DNA from: a gamma proteobacterium symbiont of Ctena orbiculata
GTDB lineage: Bacteria > Pseudomonadota > Gammaproteobacteria > Chromatiales > Chromatiaceae
DNA: 64,000 nt
Direction: 5' to 3'
NCBI GenBank assembly: GCA_003094555.1
Contig: NATW01000119.1
Span: forward strand, 1 to 64,000
The notes beneath the pieces were generated by a model. That model made no database searches, was not told where the DNA came from, and saw only the letters and a list, made by a program, of their open reading frames with translations. The translations under genes were made by a program, and so were the position numbers. This document shows, in pieces, positions 20,207 to 29,301 of this stretch (positions are counted from its first letter, which is position 1; every line of letters begins with the position of its first letter).

Positions 20207-20432
20207 AACTATTTTTTACCTCGGGGAATGATCCAGTCTATCCTTCTCCACCCGGGAGATTATTGCTCTATAGAGGGAACGCTCCTTGGTCGTTTGAATT
20301 CGCCCACCCTATCGACACGCTTACTCAGGCATATCGGCACACGCCAGGCCTGCTTGAACAATCCAGGGGCTGGATTCCCATGCTTATTGAGAGCTGCATC
20401 GCACTCCCGAGGCACAACGGGGGCCGGCCGTT

Positions 20433-21170
20433 TCAGGGATGATTGCGAATAGACTGGGCAAGTTCCCGGACAAATGCAGCGGCTACCCGGGCACGGCCAT
20501 TTTCATTCAGATGACCGCCGTCATTGGTATATTCTCCAATCAGCGAATAGTAGGTCTGGCCGTCCGTTTTAAACGACTCCCTTTTGCCATCGGCATAGGT
20601 GGACTCGCTCGTGGCGATATCAATGATTGGGGAATGACTGAAACTGGAACGGAGCAACTGATTGAATTGATTGCGTTTGATATTGTCCAGTTTGCTGTTG
20701 TTCGGCCTGCCCAGAAGCTCTCTTATCCATACCGACAGGCCACCAGGCGTGTGCCTGAGAGGCATTGTAGTATGAATGAATGTAATCTCCGGATGCCTGT
20801 TGATAAGCTCATCCATGATGCCCTTGTAATCGGTGAACAACTGCTGGACATCTGAGTCCCGGTCGACATCGATATAGCAAAATTTCAACAAAGCATAGTC
20901 GATCTTCCCGGCGAGTTCCTGATCGATGAGCCTGGCAAAATCAACACATTTACTCAGTGGCTCCGTGTTCTTGCCCACTGCCGTGTGCAGCAGACACCCG
21001 GAGGCCTCACCGATCTCTGCGCTATCTGCTGTGATCTTAAGATCAACCCCCGGATAGTCCCCGATTAGATCTTCCATGCCGGCGATAATATTCTTGCCCA
21101 CGGATTGATGCCCAAAAAACACCCTTGCGGTTGCCAGGGTTTTCAGATCCTGCTCCAATGTCTGCCCCAC
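20433..21170 (-). CDS. SGNH/GDSL-like hydrolase-fold protein
   Basis: A 245-residue soluble protein started by GTG with a GGGGAGG site 8 bp upstream. RVFFGHQSVGKNIIAGM near the N-terminus and DGGHLNENGRARVAAAFVRE near the C-terminus resemble the first block and the DxxHxN..G catalytic block of SGNH esterases, but the usual GDSL serine is replaced by FGHQS, so catalysis is uncertain. No signal peptide is present. It begins 30 bp behind the DAHP synthase gene and is probably read through from it; the link may be only positional. Confidence 0.65.
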   Translation of the reverse strand: MGQTLEQDLKTLATARVFFGHQSVGKNIIAGMEDLIGDYPGVDLKITADSAEIGEASGCLLHTAVGKNTEPLSKCVDFARLIDQELAGKIDYALLKFCYIDVDRDSDVQQLFTDYKGIMDELINRHPEITFIHTTMPLRHTPGGLSVWIRELLGRPNNSKLDNIKRNQFNQLLRSSFSHSPIIDIATSESTYADGKRESFKTDGQTYYSLIGEYTNDGGHLNENGRARVAAAFVRELAQSIRNHP

Positions 21171-21200
21171 GGCTGATGCCTCCCCTTGATGAGTCTTCTC

Positions 21201-22274
21201 TCAGGCCAACGCTTGATAGCCGCGCTGTAATAGCTGTTGTGTAGTGTTCCAATCGATACAGGCGTCTGTGACCGATACACCATAAGCCAGATCAGCATTG
21301 ATATCCTGCCGTCCGGCATTGATATGACTCTCCAGCATTGCCCCAAGAATATAGGACTCGACAGCGTCGTTTCTTGCCCGACATACCTGTTGCATAAGAT
21401 TATCCCAGACCATGACCTGGCGCGTGTAATCCTTACCGCTGTTGGCGTGGGAACAGTCGACCATCAATCTTGGATTGAGCTGCTTCGATCGTAGCATCTC
21501 CGCCGCTTTGAATACATCTTGCTGATCGTAATTCGCCCCGCGACTGCCGCCGCGCAGAATCAGGTGAGTATCCCTATTGCCCGTTGTCTCCACGATGGAT
21601 GTCTCACCCAGTTCATTGATTCCCAGAAAGGTGTGGGAACTGGCAGCGGCCAGCATGGCCTCTACCGCGACTTTGGTATTGCCGTCTGTGGAATTCTTGA
21701 ATCCCACCGGCGCGGAAAGACCGGATGCCATCTGGCGATGGGTCTGGCTCTCGGTGGTACGCGCACCAATCGCCACCCAACCGAGCAGATCGCCGATATA
21801 TTGGGGCGTGAAGGGTTCAAGTATCTCGGTGGCCGTAGCCAGTCCGAGGGCATTGATATCGAGCAGCAGTTGCCTGGCGAGGCGCAAGCCCTTGCCCATG
21901 TCAAATGATCCATTCATCTCCGGATCATTGATCAAGCCTTTCCAGCCGATCGTTGTGCGGGGCTTTTCAAAATAGACCCGCATGACGATATACAGCCGGT
22001 CACTGAGGGCATCCGCCACTGGCTTGAGTCTTTGCGCATAATCCATGGCGGCAGCCGGATCATGGATAGAACAGGGTCCGACAATTACCAACGGACGTTG
22101 GTCGGCACCGGTCAGGATGTCATGAATGGTGTTGCGCACCTTGAGCACATGCTCATTGACGGCATCACTGACGGGCATCTCCCGTAACAGATCAATGGGA
22201 CGAATCAGTCTGTGGGTGCTGGAGACCCGGATATTGGATACACGACTATCAATTGTCGGTTGCTGACCTGTCAT
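21201..22274 (-). CDS. 3-deoxy-7-phosphoheptulonate synthase (class I DAHP synthase)
   Basis: A 357-residue enzyme condensing phosphoenolpyruvate and erythrose-4-phosphate, the first step of aromatic amino acid synthesis. Signatures are LVIVGPCSIHDPAAAMDYAQ, RVYFEKPRTTIGWKGLINDP, WVAIGARTTESQTHRQMASG, ILRGGSRGANYD and DCSHANSGKD, the metal-binding segment. The paralogue (AroF, G or H type) cannot be decided from these motifs. A TATAAT sits at 22328-22333 on the minus strand; a TTGACA is found but about 22 bp further, so promoter spacing is poor. Confidence 0.96.
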   Translation of the reverse strand: MTGQQPTIDSRVSNIRVSSTHRLIRPIDLLREMPVSDAVNEHVLKVRNTIHDILTGADQRPLVIVGPCSIHDPAAAMDYAQRLKPVADALSDRLYIVMRVYFEKPRTTIGWKGLINDPEMNGSFDMGKGLRLARQLLLDINALGLATATEILEPFTPQYIGDLLGWVAIGARTTESQTHRQMASGLSAPVGFKNSTDGNTKVAVEAMLAAASSHTFLGINELGETSIVETTGNRDTHLILRGGSRGANYDQQDVFKAAEMLRSKQLNPRLMVDCSHANSGKDYTRQVMVWDNLMQQVCRARNDAVESYILGAMLESHINAGRQDINADLAYGVSVTDACIDWNTTQQLLQRGYQALA

Positions 22275-22527
22275 GACAAATACCCTGGATGGCGCTTTCG
22301 GTTTTCACATAGTGGCAAACTGACACCATTATACTCAGCTAAGACATCTAAAGCTTGTCAATGCTGTCCCGTTAACTTCGGCCATTATGGTGTTAACAGG
22401 TTAATCCTACTTGATTTCTCTTGTCGAGTGAGGTTTGAGACATCAAAAACAGTAGGCAGGACAAGATGATGGACTGAAGAAAACATAAATACATCAGGGT
22501 GGCAAATAGACGGGGAGAGTAACCCCC

Positions 22528-22995
22528 CTATCTGGCAATATCCGCCAAGCATCCATCCAACAAACGCAACAGATCGTCAGCAGCCAGTTCAATTTCCAAA
22601 CCACGCCGCCCGGCACTGACATAGAGGGTGGGAAAATCGAGCCCGGAACGATCAAGCAAGGTCAGCAGGCGCCTTTTCTGCCCCAACGGGCTGACACCGC
22701 CCAGTACATACCCGGTGCTACGCTCCACCAGCCTGGCATCCGCCATGGCCACCTTTTTCACCTTCGCAGCCTTGGCGAACGCCTTCAGGTCCAGCTGGGA
22801 TGCCACCGGCACCACTGCCACGGCCAACTCCTTGGCATCGAGTTGGACCACCAGGGTCTTGAACACACGCTGTGGGGTGATTCCGAGCTTTTCTGCCGCT
22901 TCCAGACCATATGACGGATGCTTCGAGTCATGCTCGTAAGCGTGGGTCCGGAACTTTATCCCGGCTTTTTTTGCCGCGTTGACTGCCGGTGTCAT
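22528..22995 (-). CDS. ybaK: Cys-tRNA(Pro) deacylase YbaK
   Basis: A 155-residue YbaK/EbsC-family trans-editing enzyme that removes Cys mischarged onto tRNA-Pro. KAGIKFRTHAYEHDSKHPSY, LGITPQRVFKTLVVQLD, VPVASQLDLKAFAKA and TGYVLGGVSPLGQKRRLLTL are family signatures with the conserved Lys of the FKTL motif. Its start overlaps the stop of the PqiA-like gene by 4 bp, so the two are coupled. Confidence 0.95.
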   Translation of the reverse strand: MTPAVNAAKKAGIKFRTHAYEHDSKHPSYGLEAAEKLGITPQRVFKTLVVQLDAKELAVAVVPVASQLDLKAFAKAAKVKKVAMADARLVERSTGYVLGGVSPLGQKRRLLTLLDRSGLDFPTLYVSAGRRGLEIELAADDLLRLLDGCLADIAR

Positions 22996-23498
22996 GGTGC
23001 TTGCGAATAGCCGGCAATACGGTGCGTGATGTACATGATGAGCAACACCGCGGCGGCGAATAGATAGAGTCCGGTATGCAGTTCGATCTCGGCAATAACG
23101 TCAAGTTTTACCGCCACGATCATCACCGCCACCACCATCACATCCAGCATTCCCCAGCGTCCGTAATCATGCATGATCTTCAGCAGTTTGATATAGCGTG
23201 TCGAGTTGACTTCACCCAGTTGCAGTAACAGGAACAGCAGCAGGATCTTCAGGATAGGCAATACCACACTGAACAATCCAACCACAGCGAAGAGGAACCA
23301 GTGTCCCCTCTGGAGTAATTCCCATATCCCCGATATCACGGAAAATGAGTTTGCGATAAACAGAAACTTGGTCAGGGTCAGCATCGGCAGATAGAGACCC
23401 GCAAGCAACAGGCCTGTGGAGATCACCAGCAACCCGCGAAGCCATCTGACCGACTGTTGTGGAATCACCATCGGCCTGGATTCATCCATAGCGGTCAT
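22992..23498 (-). CDS. PqiA-like paraquat-inducible membrane protein (single domain)
   Basis: A 168-residue inner-membrane protein with four predicted segments (about 18-40, 58-92, 112-132, 140-160). LYLPMLTLTKFLFIANSFSV, ISGIWELLQRGHWFLFAVVG and DYGRWGMLDVMVVAVMI match the PqiA domain. Complete PqiA proteins have two such domains and zinc-ribbon segments; this is one domain with no CxxC. PqiA family proteins work with MCE proteins in lipid transport across the envelope; no MCE gene is nearby. It overlaps genes on both sides by 4 bp. Confidence 0.85.
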   Translation of the reverse strand: MTAMDESRPMVIPQQSVRWLRGLLVISTGLLLAGLYLPMLTLTKFLFIANSFSVISGIWELLQRGHWFLFAVVGLFSVVLPILKILLLFLLLQLGEVNSTRYIKLLKIMHDYGRWGMLDVMVVAVMIVAVKLDVIAEIELHTGLYLFAAAVLLIMYITHRIAGYSQAP

Positions 23499-23950
23499 CG
23501 GTAGCGCCTGCCCCGGTGCTCGATCCAGCCTCCCTGCCTCCTGCCCTGGGGATCATGATGGGTCCAGTGCACCACACCCCCCCGCTCATTCCACTCATAG
23601 ACACCGGAAAACCCGATAGTGTCACCTACATCAATGGCATCCACCCTCGGCGCAAGGTCGATGTTATGGGCGATCAGAACAGTATGTCCGGAAGCGAGGC
23701 GAAGAATGAAACGCTGGTGTCTGCTGCCGTCAAGATCATCCGCTAGCAACCGCACAACCTCACCATCACCCCTTACCTGTAGATCTTTCGCCCGTTGCCG
23801 GTAAGCACGCGTGATCTGGTCATCGCCAACGCTCTGGGGGGTTGCATCGGGAACTACTACTGGTGGGGTTTGTTGCCGTTGCAGCAGGCCTACATAGCCG
23901 GCGACCAGAATAATGAGAACGCCAACAACGACTTTTTTCGTTTGTGACAA
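23495..23950 (-). CDS. DUF3465 family exported protein
   Basis: A 151-residue protein with an N-terminal anchor or signal segment (VVVGVLIILVAGYVGLL) and a DUF3465-type domain: GEVVRLLADDLDGSRHQRFI, LRLASGHTVLIAHNIDLAPR, GDTIGFSGVYEWNERGGVVH and WTHHDPQGRRQGGWIEHRGR. The family resembles an OB-fold nucleic-acid-binding domain exposed outside the cytoplasm, but its function is unknown. It overlaps the PqiA-like gene by 4 bp and follows hspQ by 17 bp. Confidence 0.85.
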   Translation of the reverse strand: MSQTKKVVVGVLIILVAGYVGLLQRQQTPPVVVPDATPQSVGDDQITRAYRQRAKDLQVRGDGEVVRLLADDLDGSRHQRFILRLASGHTVLIAHNIDLAPRVDAIDVGDTIGFSGVYEWNERGGVVHWTHHDPQGRRQGGWIEHRGRRYR

Positions 23951-23967
23951 ATCCTAGTTCCCCAGTC

Positions 23968-24297
23968 TCAGTTGACTCGTCTGCCGGTGACGTATCTGCC
24001 GTCCACGAAGTCATGAAAAAACTCTTTGATCAAGGGATGCTCCACCGGTTCGATAGTGATATCCGATGTCAGATTACGCTCGGCCACATAGGTCTCGTCA
24101 TTGGAGCTGTGGACCAGCACCCGGTACCAGGGCTGATCCTTGGGTGGCCGGGAGCGGGCTACCTGCTCATACCACTCGTCACTGAGCATGAATCTTGCGT
24201 CCACATCCACAATCACTCCGCGGTATTCAAACAGACGATGGTAGACAAGCTCGCCGACTGCGAACTTTGCTTTTGTAGTCTCTAAATCTTTAGCCAT
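23968..24297 (-). CDS. hspQ: Heat shock protein HspQ
   Basis: A 109-residue HspQ/YccV protein: AKFAVGELVYHRLFEYRGVI, VDVDARFMLSDEWYEQVARS and DQPWYRVLVHSSNDETYVAE. HspQ helps degrade misfolded proteins as a Lon adaptor and was first described as a hemimethylated-DNA-binding protein. The ATG at 24295-24297 is chosen: a GGAG lies 9 bp before it, while the alternative TTG three codons upstream directly abuts that site. It heads a four-gene minus-strand operon with DUF3465, PqiA-like and ybaK genes. Confidence 0.95.
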   Translation of the reverse strand: MAKDLETTKAKFAVGELVYHRLFEYRGVIVDVDARFMLSDEWYEQVARSRPPKDQPWYRVLVHSSNDETYVAERNLTSDITIEPVEHPLIKEFFHDFVDGRYVTGRRVN

Positions 24298-24503
24298 CAG
24301 GGACAACTCCGCGGTGATTCTGATGATGCTACTTTATCATATTCGCCTGTGGTTCAGATCCAAGCCGGATAGATCGGCTCCCGCTTGGCTGGCTGATAGA
24401 GGCGATATTCCCATGTGGATCACACTATTGAATCGAAACCAGCTATGCTGACCAAACAGCTCCTGATATGATCGCGCACGTCTGAAACAGTGGGAAAGCT
24501 ACC

Positions 24504-25220
24504 ATGGTGTTGGCCAACTATTTTACTGCCGAGGGTAACAAGGTTCAGTTCACCCGCGATCAAGCCAGTCGCTTCGCGAAAGAGATTGCAAACGATTTCA
24601 ATCCGTTACACAACACCGATGCAAAGATGTTTTGCGTCCCCGGGGACCTGCTCTTTGCCGTTGCCCTGAACCATCTCGGACTGAGCCAACAGATGCATTT
24701 TACCTTCTCAGGCATGGTGAGAGACCAGGCAGTGATTTTCCCCGACAGTAGCGCATCGCTGATCCAGGTTGTTGATGAAGCGGGCAAACAGTACCTCTCC
24801 ATCGAGCGCGAAGGTGAAACCACCCATGATCCACTGCTGATCGATCACCTCTCCAGCCGTTACGTGGCCTTCTCAGGTATGGCCTTCCCTCACATCCTCG
24901 TACCACTGATGGCCGCAGAGGGGGTTATGATCAACCCTGCCCGCCCACTGGTGATCTACCAGAGCATGGAGATCGACCTGCATCGCCTGGACTTGAATGA
25001 TCCCCAGTTGGAATCCACTGGCTCAAGTTTTGATGTGCAGGGCAAAAAGGGCATGGTGCGCCTCGATTTTCGCTTTATGGAAGCGGGTATCGAGGTTGGA
25101 CACGGCACCAAGCATATGGCCCTGAGAGGACTGCAGCCCTACCAGGATGAGGTCATGCAAGGGGTGGTCGATGAGTATAACGACTACAAACAGACCTATA
25201 TCACCGCTGGCAAAGGGTGA
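24504..25220 (+). CDS. DUF3581 family protein
   Basis: A 238-residue soluble protein. QFTRDQASRFAKEIANDFNP, LHNTDAKMFCVPGDLLFAVA and LEIDLHRLD-like blocks (here MEIDLHRLDLNDPQLE) match the DUF3581 family, found mostly in gammaproteobacteria. The N-terminal part resembles a hot-dog/MaoC-like segment (DFNPLH...CVPGDLLFA), so acyl-thioester binding is a reasonable guess but unproven. It is divergent from hspQ and ends 34 bp before the 3-prime end of the SRP RNA on the opposite strand. Confidence 0.85.
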   Translation: MVLANYFTAEGNKVQFTRDQASRFAKEIANDFNPLHNTDAKMFCVPGDLLFAVALNHLGLSQQMHFTFSGMVRDQAVIFPDSSASLIQVVDEAGKQYLSIEREGETTHDPLLIDHLSSRYVAFSGMAFPHILVPLMAAEGVMINPARPLVIYQSMEIDLHRLDLNDPQLESTGSSFDVQGKKGMVRLDFRFMEAGIEVGHGTKHMALRGLQPYQDEVMQGVVDEYNDYKQTYITAGKG

Positions 25221-25254
25221 TCGGTTGAGCCACGAATCCTGGGGAATAGAGGGT

Positions 25255-25366
25255 GGCGGGAAGTATCAGCCACACCCCGGCACACGATGCCACTGCTGCC
25301 GCTGCTCCCTTCCGGGCCTGACGGGGTTCACAGCTTCTCGTTGCGGGGGGACCGATACCTACCGCC
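25255..25366 (-). ncRNA. ffs: Signal recognition particle 4.5S RNA
   Basis: The minus strand contains the universal SRP core GTCAGGCCCGGAAGGGAGCA followed by TGCCGGGGTGTGGCTG, both close to E. coli 4.5S RNA. The ends pair: GGCGG near 25366 with CCGCC near 25255, and TAGGTATCGG with CTGATACTTCC, closing one long hairpin of about 112 nt. It is the small type lacking the Alu domain. It is convergent with the DUF3581 gene. Confidence 0.95.
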
Positions 25367-25379
25367 ATAGGAGCTGGGG

Positions 25380-25385
25380 ATTATA
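25380..25385 (-). promoter_or_regulatory. -10 box of ffs
   Basis: A perfect TATAAT on the minus strand, 14 bp before the predicted RNA stem. A TTTAAT lies 16 bp upstream as a weak -35. Transcription would start a few bases before the mature 5-prime end. Confidence 0.65.
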
Positions 25386-25479
25386 CTCATTATTCAGGGC
25401 CATTAAAGCTTGATCCCGATATTTTAGCCCCTTTGGATTATCGATTGGATTCTCAGCCGTTATTGGCAATGATTGATAT

Positions 25480-26124
25480 TCAATCATTACAGCCGGCCGC
25501 CAAACCCCTATCGCGAATCAGGGAACTCAGTTTTGACCAGACATTGTCCAGGAGTATAGGCTGGGCCTTGTCATTGGGGTGGATGCCATCGGCCTGCATA
25601 AGCGCTTTCTCCAAGGCAACGTCCTGCAAAAAGAAAGGCACCAGGGGAACCGATTCCGCCTCCGCGACATCATAATAGACTTGATGGAAGGCATTCACGA
25701 ACGCCTCGCCATAGTTCGCCGGCAGACGCACACCCAGCAGCAGTACCGCTGCCTTGGCCCGTTTGGCCAGGCTTACCATCTGTTGCAGATTGTGGCGCAT
25801 GGTTTTGATGGGGATACCACGCAGGCCGTCATTGCCGCCGAGTTCGATGACCACGACGTCGGGCCCGTGATTGGCCAACAGGGCTGGAAGTCGGCTTAGT
25901 CCACCCTTGCTGGTATCACCACTGATACTGGCATTGACGACGCTGAAGGGGCCACAATGCTGCACCAGGCGCTGTCCCAGGAGTGTCACCCAGCGCTGCT
26001 CGGCGGCGACGCCATAGCCGGCACTCAGGCTGTCACCCACAACCAGCAGGTTGGGCGTGGCCGCACTCGACCCTATGGGCCATTCTAGAGATAAGAGTAA
26101 TAACAGCAGTAGGATCTTTTTCAT
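25480..26124 (-). CDS. tesA: Periplasmic arylesterase/lysophospholipase TesA
   Basis: A 214-residue SGNH hydrolase with signal peptide MKKILLLLLLLSLEWPIGSS A. VVGDSLSAGYG is the catalytic GDSL block, VNASISGDTS and IELGGNDGLRG the Gly and Asn oxyanion blocks, and DGIHPNDKAQ carries the catalytic Asp and His. It acts on thioesters and lysophospholipids in the periplasm. The ATG at 26122-26124 overlaps the start codon of the divergent ABC ATPase gene by two bases; a TTG 18 bp upstream is less likely. Confidence 0.94.
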   Translation of the reverse strand: MKKILLLLLLLSLEWPIGSSAATPNLLVVGDSLSAGYGVAAEQRWVTLLGQRLVQHCGPFSVVNASISGDTSKGGLSRLPALLANHGPDVVVIELGGNDGLRGIPIKTMRHNLQQMVSLAKRAKAAVLLLGVRLPANYGEAFVNAFHQVYYDVAEAESVPLVPFFLQDVALEKALMQADGIHPNDKAQPILLDNVWSKLSSLIRDRGLAAGCND

Positions 26125-26815
26125 GTTGCAACCATCATCCAATCAACACCCTGTGACCGCAAGCGGCCTGGTGAAGTTCGTCGACACGGCCGCAGGCAGG
26201 ATAGATATCCTGCAGCGGATCGACCTGAGGGTATCCCCCGGTGAGGCTGTGGCGATCCTCGGTGCATCGGGCTCTGGCAAATCCACACTGCTGGGACTGC
26301 TGGCCGGTCTGGACCAGGCCTCGTCCGGCGAGGTCCGGCTGTTCGGTACCCAGCTCAGCGGTCTGGATGAGGATGGTCGCGCTGCCCTGCGGGCCGGCAA
26401 GGTGGGGTTTGTGTTTCAGTCCTTTCAACTCCTCTCGGGCATGACAGCCCTGGAGAATGTCATGTTGCCCCTGGAACTGGCAGGACATGGGAAACCGGAA
26501 CAGGCGGCCAAGGCCGCCCTCTCAGAGGCCGGGCTGGCACAACGCCTGCACCACTACCCCTCCCAACTCTCCGGGGGTGAACAGCAGCGTGTGGCCCTGG
26601 CCCGGGCCTTCGCCCCTGATCCCCAGGTCCTGTTTGCGGACGAACCCACCGCCAACCTGGACGCCCACACCGGAGAGCGGGTGGCGGATCTGCTGTTCAG
26701 GCTACAGGAGCAGAGCCAGACCGTACTGATTCTGGTCACGCATGATGAAATGCTGGCCGATCGCTGCGATCGCCGCCTCTACCTGCGTGACGGTATGTTG
26801 GAGAACGAGGCTTGA
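26123..26815 (+). CDS. ybbA: ABC transporter ATP-binding protein (YbbA type)
   Basis: A 230-residue ATPase of the LolD/MacB group. Walker A is GASGSGKS, the Q-loop VFQSFQLL, the signature LSGGEQQRVALARAFA, Walker B VLFADEPTANLD and the switch His ILVTHD. The ATG at 26123 has AGGA 8 bp upstream, which lies inside the tesA coding sequence on the other strand. With the next gene it forms a two-component system like E. coli YbbA-YbbP, divergent from tesA exactly as in E. coli. The substrate is not known. Confidence 0.95.
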   Translation: MLQPSSNQHPVTASGLVKFVDTAAGRIDILQRIDLRVSPGEAVAILGASGSGKSTLLGLLAGLDQASSGEVRLFGTQLSGLDEDGRAALRAGKVGFVFQSFQLLSGMTALENVMLPLELAGHGKPEQAAKAALSEAGLAQRLHHYPSQLSGGEQQRVALARAFAPDPQVLFADEPTANLDAHTGERVADLLFRLQEQSQTVLILVTHDEMLADRCDRRLYLRDGMLENEA

Positions 26816-29301
26816 ATTCACTCCAGTTTGCACTGCGCTTGCTGCGCCGGGATTGGCGTGCAGGGGAGCTCAGGCTGCTCGCCACCGCACTGGTGATCGC
26901 GGTGGCCTCGGTGACTTCGGTGGGTTTCTTTACCGACCGTATCGAGCGCGCCATGGCACGCCAGGCCAGCGAGGTATTGGCGGCGGATATCAGGGTCGAG
27001 AGCAATCAGCCACTGCCCGAATCATTTACCCAGGAAGCCGAGAGACGGCAGCTCGCCCAAGCTTCGACCCTAAGCTTCCCCAGTGTCATCCTGCATGCTG
27101 AGGCGACCCAGCTGGTCCAGGTCAAAGCGGTCTCCGATACCTACCCCCTGCGCGGTCAGATGCGGATACGTGACAGGGTGACTGGAGACGACCATGTCGC
27201 GGAAGCTGTCCCGGCGTCCGGAGAGGCCTGGCTGGAGGAGCGCCTGCTACCCCTGCTGGGGATAGATGTCGGTGACCGGATCAAGGTGGGTAAAAGCAGT
27301 TTCCGTGTGAGTCGCATCATAGTCTATGAACCGGATCGTTCGGCAAATCTGTTTCGCCTGGCCCCCAGGCTGCTGATCCCCATTGGCGACATCCCGGAGA
27401 CCGGCTTGCTGGGTCCCGCAAGCCGGGTCAGACACTATCTGCTGCTGGCCGGCTCCTCCTCGCAGATGAGCGACTATCGGGAATGGGTGGAAGGGCAAAA
27501 TATCAGAGGTCTGCAGGTTGAGGATATCCGCTCCGCCCGGCCGGAACTGCGCAGCGCCCTGGACCAAGGGGGACGCTTCCTGCGGCTTGCCGCCGCCACC
27601 GCCATCCTGCTCTGCATGGTGGCCGTGGCGCTGTCCAGCCGCCGTTTTGTGGAACGCCAATCGGATAGCAGTGCGCTGCTGAGATGCCTTGGCGCCAGCC
27701 GTCGGCAAGTCACCCGGATATTTATCCTGCGACTGTTGAGCCTGGGGCTGCTCGCCAGCCTGCTGGGCGTATTGATCGGATTGGGTGTACAGACCCTGCT
27801 TATTCAGCTGATCGGCCACTGGTTCACCAGCCAGGTCCCGGCGCCCACTGCATGGCCGGTGGTATCGGGCCTGGTCACCGGCATTCTGGTCCTGATCGGT
27901 TTCTCCCTGCCCTCCGTCATTCGCCTCGGTGAGGTACCCCCGCTGCGGGTTTTCCGGCGTCACTTGGCGGCACCCCCCATCAGCTACCGGCTGTTTCTCC
28001 TGGTATCCCTGGTCTCCCTGAGCGTCCTGCTGGTGTGGCAGATCGGCGATGACAGGATGGCCCTGCGCCTGATAGGTGGGCTTCTGGCCGGACTGGCGAT
28101 CCTGCTATTGTTTTCACGCCTCCTGGTCTATGTGCTGGCACCCTTGCGCCATCTCACCGCGGGGTCCTGGCGCTATGGGTTGGCCAGCCTTTCCCGCAAT
28201 CCCGCCACAACCAGCATTCAGTTGACCGGTTTCGGATTGGGCTTTACGGTATTGCTGCTGCTGGCGATAGTCAGGGTCGATCTGTTATCCAGTTGGCAGG
28301 GGGCGCTTCCCGCCGACAGTCCCAACCAGTTTCTGATCAATATCCAACCCGACGAGGTGGAAGGGGTGCGTGACCTGCTGGCCCTGGGCGAGATAGAGAC
28401 CAAGGGACTGTTTCCCATGATCCGCGGCCGTCTGGTCTCCATTGATGGGCATCCGGTCAGCCGCGATGATTATGACAATCCCAGGGCCCAGCGCCTCGCA
28501 ACCCGGGATTTCAACATCAGCCATGCGCTACAGCCACAGGCCGACAACAAGATCATCGCCGGTCGTTGGTGGTCGCAAACCCAGTTGAACGAGGCCTGGT
28601 TCTCGGTGGAGCAGGGATTGGCGGAAACCCTGGGGATACCCCTCGAGGCTGAGTTGGAGTTCGAGATCGCCGGCAGCCGGATCAAGGGCCGTGTCCAAAG
28701 CCTTAGATCTGTGGAGTGGGACTCGTTCAATGTCAACTTCTTCGTTATCGGCACACCGGGATTGCTTGCCCGGGGACCGGCCACCTATATCACAAGCTTC
28801 TATATGCCCGCCGAAAAGAGGCCGGTGTTACACCGCCTGATCCAGCAATTCCCCAGCATCACGGCGCTGGATGTCACCGCCATCATGGCCCAGGTTCGCG
28901 CCATCATGGACCGCGGCGCCCTGGCGGTGGAGGCGGTCTTCCTGTTCACCCTTGCCGCTGGATTGATCGTGCTCTATGCAGGCATTCAGGCAAGCCATGA
29001 GCTGAAGGTGCAGGAGACCGCCGTTTTGCGCACACTCGGGGTCAAACGCAGTGTGCTCTATCTCTCCACCCTGCTGGAATTTGCCCTGCTTGGGGGATTG
29101 GCGGGCCTGATCTCGGCCGCATTGGCAAGCGGCATCAGCTATTCCCTGGCCCATACGGTGTTCAATCTACCCTGGGAGTTCAATTTATCCATGTGGATCA
29201 CCGCCCTGCTGGGAGGTGCCCTATGCGTCGGAATCGCCGGTACCCTGGCCAGCCGGCCGCTGCTTAATACGCCACCCCTGGTGACCATGAGAAGAGTGTG
29301 A
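26812..29301 (+). CDS. ybbP: ABC transporter permease (YbbP type)
   Basis: An 829-residue FtsX-like permease. It has an N-terminal membrane segment, a large periplasmic domain, two FtsX-type bundles (about 255-435 and 710-820), and ends PPLVTMRRV. LLRCLGASRRQVTRIFILRL and VLRTLGVKRSVLYLSTLLEF are the paired coupling-helix motifs of the family. Translation starts at TTG 26812, which overlaps the TGA stop of ybbA (CTTGA), with GGAG upstream. YbbP-type transporters are thought to extract envelope lipids or lipoproteins; this is family knowledge, not proof. Confidence 0.94.
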   Translation: MNSLQFALRLLRRDWRAGELRLLATALVIAVASVTSVGFFTDRIERAMARQASEVLAADIRVESNQPLPESFTQEAERRQLAQASTLSFPSVILHAEATQLVQVKAVSDTYPLRGQMRIRDRVTGDDHVAEAVPASGEAWLEERLLPLLGIDVGDRIKVGKSSFRVSRIIVYEPDRSANLFRLAPRLLIPIGDIPETGLLGPASRVRHYLLLAGSSSQMSDYREWVEGQNIRGLQVEDIRSARPELRSALDQGGRFLRLAAATAILLCMVAVALSSRRFVERQSDSSALLRCLGASRRQVTRIFILRLLSLGLLASLLGVLIGLGVQTLLIQLIGHWFTSQVPAPTAWPVVSGLVTGILVLIGFSLPSVIRLGEVPPLRVFRRHLAAPPISYRLFLLVSLVSLSVLLVWQIGDDRMALRLIGGLLAGLAILLLFSRLLVYVLAPLRHLTAGSWRYGLASLSRNPATTSIQLTGFGLGFTVLLLLAIVRVDLLSSWQGALPADSPNQFLINIQPDEVEGVRDLLALGEIETKGLFPMIRGRLVSIDGHPVSRDDYDNPRAQRLATRDFNISHALQPQADNKIIAGRWWSQTQLNEAWFSVEQGLAETLGIPLEAELEFEIAGSRIKGRVQSLRSVEWDSFNVNFFVIGTPGLLARGPATYITSFYMPAEKRPVLHRLIQQFPSITALDVTAIMAQVRAIMDRGALAVEAVFLFTLAAGLIVLYAGIQASHELKVQETAVLRTLGVKRSVLYLSTLLEFALLGGLAGLISAALASGISYSLAHTVFNLPWEFNLSMWITALLGGALCVGIAGTLASRPLLNTPPLVTMRRV

